A program made the position numbers and the translations under genes. DNA of 64,000 nt, from positions 62,001-126,000 of the forward strand of contig NZ_JAKLTM010000003.1 in assembly GCF_022012305.1 (NCBI RefSeq), given 5' to 3'. The stretch comes from Ramlibacter paludis (GTDB taxonomy: Bacteria > Pseudomonadota > Gammaproteobacteria > Burkholderiales > Burkholderiaceae_C). This document shows positions 41,701-53,700 of the stretch, in pieces. The first letter of the stretch is position 1, and each line of letters opens with the position of its first letter. The notes below the pieces were generated by a model, which had not been told where the DNA came from, made no database searches, and saw only the letters and a list, made by a program, of their open reading frames with translations.

Positions 41701-44700
41701 CGGTCAGCATCGCCTTCACGCAGAGCGAATCCGAATCGGACAACGTGAGCGCCGCCGTGGCGTTCAACGTCGGCCTGCTGGATGCCGCGGCCTCGCTGGG
41801 CAACGGCACGACCGGCGCCGGCTCGGTGACCGTCGAGGCGGGCACCACCGCCGGCCAGATGAACGAGTTCAAGGCCATGGCCGTGTCGGGCGCGGGCTCG
41901 AAGCAGAGCAGCAAGGGCGGCAATACCTCGGGCGGCACCGACGCCCAGGGGACCGGCGGCACCGGCGGTGGCGGTACCGGGGGCGGTACCGGCGGCGGGA
42001 CCGGCAGCGGCGCCGGCACGGGTGGCGACAGTTCCAGCCTCGGCATCGCCGGGGCCGTCGCCTTCACCATCTACGGCTCTCCGGCCACCGACGATCCGAA
42101 CCGGGTCAGCGCCTCGATCGCCGACGGGGCCACGGTGACGGCCAGTTCAGGCGACGTCTCGGTGATCGCGCGGCAGGACGTCGGCATGCAGAACGTCGCC
42201 GGCGGCGCGGCGCTCACGATTTCCTCCAGCGGTAGTGGCGGTGGCGGCGGTGGTGGCGGCGGTGGCGGCGGTGGTGGGGGCGGCAGCAGCTCCGACACTT
42301 CGGTCGGTGCGGCCCTGGTCATCGGCGTGGCGGACTTCGACACCCTGGCCCGGATCGGCAGCGGGGCCCACGTCGACGCCGCGGGCAACGTGGACGTCAG
42401 CGCCTCGAGCTCGCTCAAGCCGCTCGAGATCGTCGCCCCGATCGTCGACGTCGAAACCGGCCTCGACGTCACCTCGCTGGCGATCGGCGCGGCCATCGGC
42501 TCCGGCGGCGATGCCGGCGCGGGTTCGGCCACCATCAACATCATCAGCCCGACGACGCGCGCAAGCATCGGCTCGGGCGCCGACATCGACGCCGACGGGA
42601 ATGTTTCGGTCCTGGCGGCCAGCGACGTCGAGATGGTCGATGTCGCGGGATCCCTCGGCGTCACCATCGGGACGGGCAAGGAGAGCGGCAGCGGCGTCGG
42701 CATCGGGCTCAATGTCGGCGTGCACATGGCGACCACCGAAGCCGTGATCGAGGGCGGTTCGAGCACCGCCACGACGGTGAACGCCGGCGGCAACGTGACC
42801 GTCGAGGCGGATGCCTCCGACGACTTCTTCCAGCTCGCCGTCAACGCGGGCGCGGGTGCGAGCACTTCGGGCGCGGGCTCCCTCAACGTGCTGGTGAACA
42901 TCACCCACACGCGGGCGCTGGTGAATGACGACCTGAACGACGCGACCTCGGGCCAGGCGGCGATCACGGCCACCGGCAGCACCGAAGTGGCCGCCGTGTC
43001 GAAGACCGACATCGGCAGCTACGCGGGTTCCCTCGGCGGGTCGCTGAGCGAGTCCGCGGTGGGAATCTCGGTGGGCGTGGTGGTCGACCTCGACGACACC
43101 CTGGCGCTGGTCGGCGACGGCACCGACGTGGCCGCGCTGGGGCAGGGCACCGCGATCGACGTGGCCTCGGGCGATTTCGACGGCGATGGCGCGTCCGTCG
43201 ACACGGCGGCACGCGGCCTCGCGGTCACGGCCACGAGCCACGACGACATCTTCATGCTGGCGATCGCAGCCTCGGCGTCGCTGGGCCAGGACAACCAGGG
43301 CCAGACCGGCCAGCAAGGCGGCGGTGGCAGCACGCAAGGCGACGGCTCGGGTGGCACCAAGGTCGGCATAGCGGGCGCGGTGACGGTGGGCGTCATCCAC
43401 GGCCAGACGAAGGCGGTGCTCGGCAACGACGTGGATGTCAACGTCGACAACACCGGCGCGCACGGCGACCAGGGCATCCTGGTGCGTGCCACTGACGAGA
43501 CGGACATCACGAACGTCGCGGGCGGCCTGAGCTTCGCCCTGAACGGCGACGCCGGCGTGACCGGCTCGGTCGCGGTCAACGACGTGGAGAGCACGACCTG
43601 GGCGCGGGCGCTGGGCGGCAACACGCTGAATTCGCGCGCCGGCGGCGTCACTTTCGACGCCAGCGGCAAGAACGACATCGACGCCATCGCGATCGCGGTG
43701 GCGGGCGTGGTCGACACCGGCTCGTCCAGTTCGTCCAAGAACAACAACAACTCGAGCAGCGTCAAGTTCGCCGGCGCCGGCGCGGTCATCGTCGACATCG
43801 TCGATTCCGAGGTGCTCGCGCAGGTCGCCGCAGGCAGCGCAATCGGCACCTCCGGTGCGCTCGTGGTGAACGCCGAGGACAACTCCGACATCGTGGCCGA
43901 TTCGGGCGGCCTCGCGTTCGCGGTTTCGACCGGCCAGTCGCAAGGCGGCACGACCTCCGGGTCGGTGGGCGCCTCCGTGGCGGTGAACGACATCACGCAG
44001 ACCATCCGCGCGACGGTCACCGACACGCCGATCACGGCAGCCGCCGTCGACATCGACGCCAGCAACAAGTCCTCGATCGACACGCTGACGATCGCCGGCT
44101 CGGGCTCGTTCTCGAACAGCTCCCAGGCGCTGGCCGGCGCCGGCGCCGGGTCGGGCAACTACATCGATGCCACGACGCAAGCCGGCATCACCAACCCCTC
44201 GGGCGTCCAGGTAGTGAACGCTGCCGGTGGCGCCGTCTCGGTGAACGCGCTGGACGACAGCCGCGTCAACGCCGATGCCGGCTCGGGCGCGGTCGCCGTC
44301 ACGACGGCCAGCGGCGGCAACAGCAGCAACCTCGGCGCGGTGGCCATCGGCGCCTCGGTCGCGGTCAACCACATCACCAAGGCCACGACGGCCACCGTCG
44401 ACCAGGCCGACGTCCAGTCCGCGGCCTTCACGGTCGAGGCCGAGTCCACCTCGGACATCGACGCCTTCACCTTCGGCCTTTCCGGCTCGGTCTCCTCGGG
44501 CAGCGGCACGCTGGCGCTCGCGGGAGCCGGCTCGGGCTCGGGCAACGAGATCACGTCGAACGTCGGCGCCACCGTCTCCAGGAGCACGATCACGGCGACG
44601 GGCCCCGTGACGGTCAACGCATCGGACGCCTCGACCATCGACGCCACCACCGGGTCGGTGGCGGTCGCCATCAATGCCGGCAGCGGCAGCGGATCGAAGG

Positions 44701-47700
44701 TCGGCGTGGCGCTGGGCGCGGCGGTCACGATCAACAAGGTCAACGCATCCGCCATCGCCAAGGTCGACGACACGACGATCACGGCGACGGGGCAGGACGT
44801 CGAGATCACGGCATCCAACACGGCCTCGATCGAAGCGACGGCCTTCGGCGTCGGCCTGACGGTGTCGTCCTCGGAAAGCGGTGCCGCCGTCGGCGTGAGC
44901 GCGAACGTCGCGATCACGCTCAACGATATCGACCTGACCACCCGCGCACTCCTCACGGACAGCGACAGCGTGGGCGACCAGGACGAGATCGTCGCCGCGA
45001 GGAACCTGGTCGTGAGCGCGACCGACAGCGGCAACATCACGGCCAACGCCGTCTCGGCGGCGCTCACGGTGTCGTCCTCCAGCGGCAGCAACGTCTCCGT
45101 CGCCGGCACGGTCAACGTATCGGCTTCCGACAACGTCATCAAGGCGAAGACGGAAGCCCTCGTCGACGACGTCGACGCCACGCTGACGGGCGTGGTGGAC
45201 ATGGATGCCAGCTCCGACAAGGCCATCAGCGCCGTCGTCGTGGCGGCTTCGGTCTCGGTCAGCGCTGCCAGCGGCAGCGGCGCGTCCGTCGGCCTGAGCG
45301 GCGCCGGCACGCGGTCGTACAACGAGACCGAGAACTCGGTCCTGGCCGTGATCCGTGCCGCCGATGTCCAGGCGGCCGGCGACGTGACGCTGGACGCGGT
45401 GGACTCCACCGCGATCAGCGCGACGCTCGTTGCGGTGGCGGCGTCCGTCGGCGTCAGCGGCAGCGGCGCTTCCGGCACGCTCACCGTCGCGGTGAGCGAC
45501 GCCGACAACGACGTCACCAATACCACCCGCGCGGTGATCGAGGGCGGCTCGTCGGTCACTTCCACCGGCGGCAACCTGGGCCTGAACGCCTCGTCGGACG
45601 GTTCGATCACGGCGACGGCCGTCGCCGCCTCGGTCGGCGTCGGCGTCGGCGGTGGCCAGGTCTCGTTGAGCGGCACCGGGGCGGGCTCCAACGCGACCAA
45701 TGCCATCACGAACACGATCGAGGCCGGCGTGATCGGCGGCTCGGCGGTCGACGCGGACGGCGATGCCGTCATCAGCGCCACCGACTCGGCCAGCATAGAC
45801 GCCAACGTCGCAACCGCATCGGTGAGCGTGACCGCGGGCAGTTCGACGGTCTCCCTGAGCCTGGCCGCCGCGGTGTCCGTGGCGAGCAACACGATAGACA
45901 ACGATGTCCAGGCGCACGTGCTGGATTCGTCGCTGGACGCGGGCGGGGCTCTCGACATCACGGCAAGCTCCGACAAGGACATCGACGCCCTGGGCCTGGC
46001 CGCGAGCGTGGCGGTGACTGCCGGCAGCGGCACGGTCTCCATCAGCGGCGCTTTCGGCGCGGTGATCGCGACGAACACCATCGGCGGCACGGTCGAGGCA
46101 GTGATCGGCGACGCCGACGTCAGTGCCGGCGGCTCCATCGCCTTGCTGGCCGACAACGACAGCACCATTGACGCCACACTGGCAACGCTGGCGGCCTCGG
46201 TGTCCATCGGTTCGGGCACGGTCAACCTGGCGCTGTCCGGCGCTGTGTCGGTCACCACGAACACCATCACCACCGCGACGCTGGCCAGCATCGACCCCTC
46301 CGACGTCGACAGCGGCGGGGCCGTCTCCATCATCGCCAATGCCGGCAGCGAGATCCATGCCAACACGATCGCCGTCGCGGCGAGCGTGGCGGCCGGCAGT
46401 GGCACGGTCACCCTGGCCGGCGGCTTTGCCGCGGCTTCGGCCACCAACACCGTCGGCGGCTCCACGCAGGCCCTGGTGGCGGACGGCAGCACGCTGGACG
46501 CGGTGGGCAACATAGCCGTCCGCGTCAACGACTCGGCGGAGATCACCTCGAACGTGATCGCGGCCGCGGTGGCGGTGTCCGCCTCCAGCGGCTCGGTCTC
46601 CGGATCGCTGGCGCTGGCCGTGTCGCTGGCCCAGAACACCATATCCGGCGCAAGTCGGGCGTCGATCGACGACTCGACGGTCACATCGAGTGGTGGTGAC
46701 GTGAGCGTCCGGGCCCTGGCCGACAACCGCATCGACGCCGTCGCGGCGGCCGCCGGCATCAGCGTGGCGGCCAGCACCAGCGTCGGCGTGTCGATTGCCG
46801 GCGCGGGCGCGTGGGCGAAGAACGTCATGACGAACGAGGTCGAGGCCTCGATCCTGAACAGCGTGGTGGACGCCGATGGCGCACTGGACGTCCTGGCGGT
46901 GGACAGCTCGTCGATCAGCGCCGTGCTGGTGTCGATCAGCACGTCCGTCGCGGTCGGCAGCACGGGCGCCGTGGGCGTGGGCCTGTCGCTCGCACTGGCG
47001 GAGAACCAGATCGCCGGCACCACGAAGGCGACGATCACCGACTCCGATGTCACCGCGGGCGGCGCCGTCAGCGTGCTCGCCAACGATGGCGGCATCCTCG
47101 CGCTGAGCCTGAATCCGTGGACCAGCGGCGGCAGCGCGCTGGTCGTCGACGGCGACCGGCGCTACGCCGACCTGAAGGCGTCCGACCAACCGGTGGACCT
47201 GAAGGCGGCGAACCCCTGGAGCAGCGGCACGACGACGCTCGGCGGCGTGACCCTCGATGGCAGCGTCCGGGTGGACACCACCACGGACGCGATTTCCATC
47301 GGCGGCGCCACGGTCGATCTCTCCGCTTCGGCCAACTGGTCCTCCGGCAAGAGCTCGCTCACCAACAACAAGGGCACCAAGCTCGAACTGGTGACCGGTA
47401 CCGATGCCACCGTCACGGTGAACTCCGGCGCCGACACGCTGGCCTTCACGACCGCCCACGGATTCTCGACGGGCGACCTGGCGACATACCAGAGCGACCT
47501 GCAGACCGATGCGAGCGGCCTCGCGTCCGGGACGAAGTACCGCGTCGTCGTGGTGAATGCGACGACCATCCGCCTGCAGGCTGGCCATACCTTCACCGAC
47601 GACCAGCTCGTCACCTACGACACCACCTTGCCCGGCGACACCAGCGGCCTGGTCGACGGTGCGAAGTACACCGTGCAGGTGGTCGACGAGTTCAACATCA

Positions 47701-50700
47701 AGCTGAAGCCGCAGGTGCCCATCTGGGCGAGCGGCACCAACTCGCTGGCGATCAGCGGTGGCGGCACGGTGGCGCTGAATGCCAACGTGGCCGTGGATCC
47801 GAATGCCGACACGATCACCTTCGGTTCGGTGGCCAACCTTTCGGGCGCGGCCAACTTCTGGGCCGCCAGCAGCGCCAGTTCGCTCACGCCGCGCACCGGC
47901 GTCGCACTGGCGCTGGATGGCACGGTGAGCCTCGCCGCCGGCGCCGATACGGTGACCTTCGGCGCCGAGCACGGGTTCGCCGACGGCGACCTCGTCACCT
48001 ACCACAGCGACCTGGCGGGCAACGGTCTCGTGGACGGCCAGCGCTATCGCGTGGTGGTGGTGGACGAATTCACGATCAAGCTGCAGACAGGCCATGCGTT
48101 CACCGACGGGGCCATCGTCACCTACAACAGCAGCCTGCCGGGCGACGGCAGCGGGCTGGTCAACGGCGCGAAGTATCAAGTCGTCGTGGTGGACGAATTC
48201 AGCGTCAAGCTGAAGGACTACAAGGTTCTGGACGGCGCCACGACCAGCGTCCTGAACGACACCATCAGCTTCGGCACGGCGCACCAGTTCCAGGACGGCG
48301 ACATCGTCCAGTACCACAGTGGCCTGGGAAGCGACACCAGCGGCCTCGTCGACGGCGGGCGCTACCGCGTCACGGTGATCGATGCCGACACCATCCAGCT
48401 GAGCGACTCGCGCATCATCGATTCGCTGGCCATCTCGGCCGCCGTGGCGGTGGCCGTCAGCGGCAGCGTTTCCGTGGGCGTGGCCGCCGCGGGCGCCGTG
48501 GCGCACAACACCATCGAAGGCGGTTTCGAGGCGTCCGTCATCCGGAGCGACGTCGACGCGGGGGGCGACGTCGCCGTCGTGGCCCAGGACAGCTCGGCCA
48601 TCCGGTCCATGTTGTTCTCGGCCGCCGTATCGGTTTCCGCCAGCGGCTCCGCCGCGGTGGGCGTGGCCATGTCGGTCGCCGAGGCCGAGAACCTCATCGA
48701 CAGCGACACGCTGGCGACGATCCAGGATTCGACCGTCGACACCACGGCCGGCGACGTGACCGTCCAGGCGACGTCCGAGGTGGGCATCCAGGCCTTCGGC
48801 ATCGCCGCGGCCATTTCCGCCGGCGGCGCGGGCGCCGTGTCGGTGCAGGTGGCAGCGGCGGGCGTGGTCGCCTTCAACACCACGACCGGCTCGGTCGAGG
48901 CCAGCATCGAGGACACCGGGCCTGCCGGCTACGCCACCGCCGTCCACGCGACGGGCGACGTGGATGTGCTGGCACGGGAGGAGTCCAACATCCTGGCGGT
49001 GCTGGGCGCGGTGTCCGTGGCCGCGGGCGGATCCGGCTCGGCCTCCATCAACGTCAGCCTGGCGGCGACGTATGCCGAGAACATCATCGGCGGCAGCGTG
49101 ACGGCCACCATAGACGACGCCGTCGTGGTCAGCAGCGGCGGCGCAGTCGACGTAGCCGCGTTCGCGGACGATGACATCTTCGCGCTGGGCCTTGCGGTGG
49201 GCGTTTCTGCCGGCGGTTCCGGCGGCGTGTCCATCAACGTGGCGCTCAGCGCCGTGGCGGCGACCAACCTGATCGGCAATGCGGTCGAGGCCAGCATCCG
49301 CGACGGCAGCGTGGTCACCGCCAACCATGCCGCCAATGGCGAGGTGACGGTGGAGGCGACGGACCTGTCCGACATCTTTGCCGTGCTTGCCTCGGCTTCG
49401 GTGGCGGCCGGCGGCGCCGGCGCGGTGTCGGTGAACGTGGCTGCGGCCTTCGTGTACGCCAGCAACGCGCTTTCGGCGAGCACCGACTTCGACTGGAACG
49501 GCGACGGCGTCAAGGACGCGAAGGACCTGCACGACGGTGTCGCCATCCTCAACCGGCTGAACGAACTGCAGGCCGGGCCGAACGGCATCCTCGGCGACCT
49601 GGAGGGCGATCCCACCACGGGCGACGACGACTTGTCGACCGACGCGGCGATCGATGCCTACATCGCGCAGAACCCCGGAACGGGTTACCTCGCGGCGCTG
49701 AAGCCGAAGGTCGGGTCGAACTTCGACATCAACGGCGATGGCAGCATCGACCATCGTGACTTGCTGCTGACTGCCACCACAGCGGACGACGCAGGCGTGG
49801 GCAGCTCGGTGCTGGCGACCATAGACGCGGCTACGGTCCACACCGCCGGCGCGGTGACCGTCGCGGCTTCGAACTACGACGCCGCCACGGACGACAGCTC
49901 GAGCATCACGGCCATCGGCATTGCACTGGGCATCGCGGCCGGCGGTGCCGGCGGGGTCTCGGTCAACGTGTCGGGCGCCGGCGTCATCGCGTTCAACGAA
50001 GTGAACGGGGACATCGAAGCCAGCATCGTCGACAGCGGTGTCATCGCCGGCGACGACGTGGGCGTCCTGGCCGAGGACAGGGCGGAGATCGATGCCATCC
50101 TGCTGGCGATCTCGCTGTCCGCCGGCGGTGCCGGCGCGGTGTCGGTCAACGTGGCTGCCTCGCTCACCTATGCCGAGAACACGATGGGCGGCAATGTGCT
50201 GGCGACCATCGACCATTCCACGGTCGCCTCGGGCGGCGAAGTCACCGTGGATGCGGCGGCGGACAACCAGATCAAGGCCATCGGCGTCGCCGTGGGCATC
50301 GCTGCCGGCGGCGCCGGCGGGGCGTCCATCAATGTCGCGATGGCGGGTGTGGTCGCGACCAACACGACGACCAACTCGGTCGAGGCCAGCATCCGCAACG
50401 GCAGCGATGTCGACGCCATGGATGCGTCGGACGGTGCGGTCACCGTCGAAGCGACGGACGTGTCGGACATCCTCGCGATCCTCGTCTCGGCCGCCGTGTC
50501 GGCAGGCGGGGCCGGCGCGGCGTCGGTGAACGTCTCCATCGCCGGCGTCTATGCCAGCAACGGCATCGGTGGCTCGCTGGAGGCAACCATTGACGGCTCG
50601 ACCGTCGACACAGCCGGCGAAGTGACCGTGACCGCCGCGACCGTCGACGGCAGCGACCGGATGGAGATCGAATCCTTCGGCATCGCCGTCGGCGTGTCCG

Positions 50701-53700
50701 CCGGTGGCGCGGGCGGGGTCTCGGTCAACGTGACGGGCGCGGGCGTGCTCGCCTTCAACCAGATCGAGAACTCGATCGAGGCGAGCATCGTCGGCAGCGC
50801 GGCCAACGCCGGTGATGACGTCACCGTGCGCGCCGAGGACGGCGCCCACATCCTGTCCGAGCTCGGTGCGATCACCGTGGCGGCGGGCGGCGCCGGCGCG
50901 GTGTCGGTGAACGTGGCGGTCTCGGCCACCTATGCCGAGAACACGATGGCCGGCAGCCTCACATCGACCATCGACGATTCGACGGTGACGAGCACCGGCG
51001 GTGCCGTGACGGTCGAGGCTTATGCCGACAACTCCATCCTGGCCCTGGGCCAGGCGGTGGGCGTGGCCGCCGGCGGCGCCGGTGGCGTGTCGATCAACGT
51101 GGCGCTGAGCGCCGTGGCCGCGACCAACATCAGCGGCAACACGGTCGAGGCCAGCATCCGCAACGGCAGCAACGTGCACGCCATGAGCGCAGCCGATACG
51201 GACGGCGATCCTGGGGCCGACGGCGAAGTGACCGTCCGGGCGACCGACGTCTCCGGCATCGAGGCCGTGCTGATTTCGGTGTCGGCGGCGGCCGGCGGCG
51301 CCGGTGCCGTGTCGGTCAACGTGGCCGGCGCGCTGGTGTACGCCAGCAACGCCATGGGGGCCAGCCTCGACTTCGACTGGAACGGCGACGGCACCATCGA
51401 CTTCCAGGACCTGCATGCCGGCGTGGCCGTGCTGACGGAACTGAACGAGCTGATGGCGGGCGCCGACCGTATCTTCGACGACATGGCGGAAGCCGGCGCC
51501 GACGGCACCATGGACACGGTCGACGACACCTCGACGGCCGACGACAACCTGTCGACGAGCGCGGCCATCGATGCCTACATCGCACGGCACCCGGGCGCCA
51601 CCCATCTCCTGGCGCTGAAGCCGCTGGTGAGCGGCAGCTTCGACATCAACGGCGACGGCAACATCGACTACCGCGACCTGCTGCTCACGTCCAGCACGTC
51701 CAACGACGTGCAAGTGGGCAACGCCCTGAAGGCGACCATCGCCGACTCGCAGGTGCACGTGGCGGGAACGGTCGACGTGGCGGCGTCCACGGTGGACGGC
51801 CCTGATCGCATGGAGATCGAGTCCTTCGGCATCGCGGTCGGCATTGCCGCCGGCGGCGCGGGCGGCGTCTCGATCAACGTCGCCGGGGCGGGCGTCATTG
51901 CCTTCAACGAGATCCACAACGCCATCGAGGCGAGCATCGTCGGCAGCCGCGACGTGGTTGCCGGCGGCGACGTCACGGTCCAGGCCGACAACGGCGCCCA
52001 CATCCTGTCCGAACTGGGCGCGGTCAGCGTGTCCGCGGGCGGTGCCGGGGCGGCCTCGGTCAACGTCTCGGTGTCGGTCACCTACGCCGAGAACACGCTG
52101 GGCGGCAGCCTGCTGGCCGTGATCGACGACTCGCGGGTCGACAGCACCGGCGGCGACGTGACCGTCGACGCGACGGCCGCTGCCTCGATCGAATCCTTCG
52201 GCCAGGCCGTGGGCGTGGCGGTCGGCGGCGCGGGCGGGGTGGCGATCAACGTGGCCGTCGCCGCGGTGCTGGCCGGCAACACGCTGACCAACGACGTGGA
52301 GGCCGGCATCGTCAATGGCTCCGATGTCGACGCCGGCGGCGGCGTCTCGGTCTTGGCGACCGACAGTTCCACCATCGACTCGCAACTGACCGCCGTGTCG
52401 GTCAGCGTGGGCGGTGCGGGCGCCGGGGCCTTGAACCTGACGCTGGCCCTGTCCGTGGCCGAAGTGAACTTCGGCACCAGCACGCGTGCAGTGATCTCCG
52501 GCTCCGACGTGACGGCCGATACTGGGGACGTCACGCTCACTGCCCTGTCCAATGGAACGGTCGACTCGAGCGCCGTCGCGGTCGGCGTTTCGTTCGGCGG
52601 CGCGGGCGGGTTCGCCGGTTCGGTGGCGGCCGCCGGCGCGCTGGCGTCGCTCACGTCCACCAACCTGGTCGAGGCGCTGATCGCCGACGACTCGGACGTG
52701 GACGCGACGCTGGGCTCGGTGCTGCTCACCGCCACCGACCAGACGGCGTTCACCAACGACGTGGAAAGCGTTTCCGTCAGCGCTTCCGTCGCGTTCGGCG
52801 CGGCGATGTCGATGTCGGTGGCTTACGCCCAGGCCAGCGTGCTGCTCGACGGCACGGTGCGCACGCGCATCAGCGACAGCGACGTCGACGCCGCCGTGGA
52901 CGTCCGCGAGACGGCCCGGGCCGACAGCACGGTCTCGTCGAACGGCACCGGTGTTGCGGTGTCGATGTCGGCCGCCGTGGGCTTCTCGCTCTCGGGTGCA
53001 GGCGCCGGCGCGATCGTCAACAACACCATTACCCAGACGGTGCAGGCGGACATCCTCGCGTCCAATGCGGACGAGGCCCAGGGCGTGACGGCCGGTGGCA
53101 CCGTGCAGCTGGCCGCGACGGACTCGATCTCGAGCACCGCCGATGCGACTGCGGCGTCCATCTCCATCTCCGGTGGCTTCGTCACCGGGTCGATCGCGAT
53201 TTCCGCTGCGCAGGCCTCCAACTCCCTGGCCGGCACGACCAGTGCGGTGATCGACAACAGCCGGGTGCGCGCGAACACCGGGGTGCTCACCGTATCGGCC
53301 AACTCGGAGAGCGAGCTGTTCGCGACGCCCGATGCCTACGCCGTGGCCGCGGCGATCGGGATCGGCGCCGCCGGCGCCGGTGCAGGCGCGAGTGGTACGA
53401 ACATCGTCACGCGCAGCACGCAGGCGCGCGTGCGCAACAGCTCCGATGCCCGCGCCCTGGCCGGGGCGATGACCGTCGAGGCCCACGACCGCCTCCATGC
53501 CACGGCGGATGTCAACGCCGCAAGCCTGAGCGTCGGGCTGACGGGCGTGTCCGCGAGCGTCGCCCTTGCCAAGAACAAGATTGCTTCGGTGACCCTTGCG
53601 GCCGTCGAGGACAGCACGGCGCAGTCGGGCGCCGGCGACCTGCAGATCATCGCCGACAGCAAGCTGAACTCTCTCGACGCCGGTTCGGGCGTGACCAAGA

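Larger units (their letters stand above)
48841..52350 (+). repeat. Higher-order four-unit beta-repeat array
   Basis: Units of about 185-210 bp each carry AGGAGxVSxNV followed by a unit-specific signature. The signatures cycle through AFN-type, TYAEN, AATN/VATN and YASN. Three full cycles begin near 48,860, 49,980 and 50,740, and a fourth partial cycle near 51,890. The plain period is about 760 bp; cycles 1 and 3 are longer, by an EF-hand-like insert after YASN. Confidence 0.8.

Noticed and set aside
48841..52350. CRISPR-like array because of regular spacing
   Set aside because: The periodicity is within one coding frame, units are about 190 bp and diverged at synonymous positions, and they encode protein repeats.
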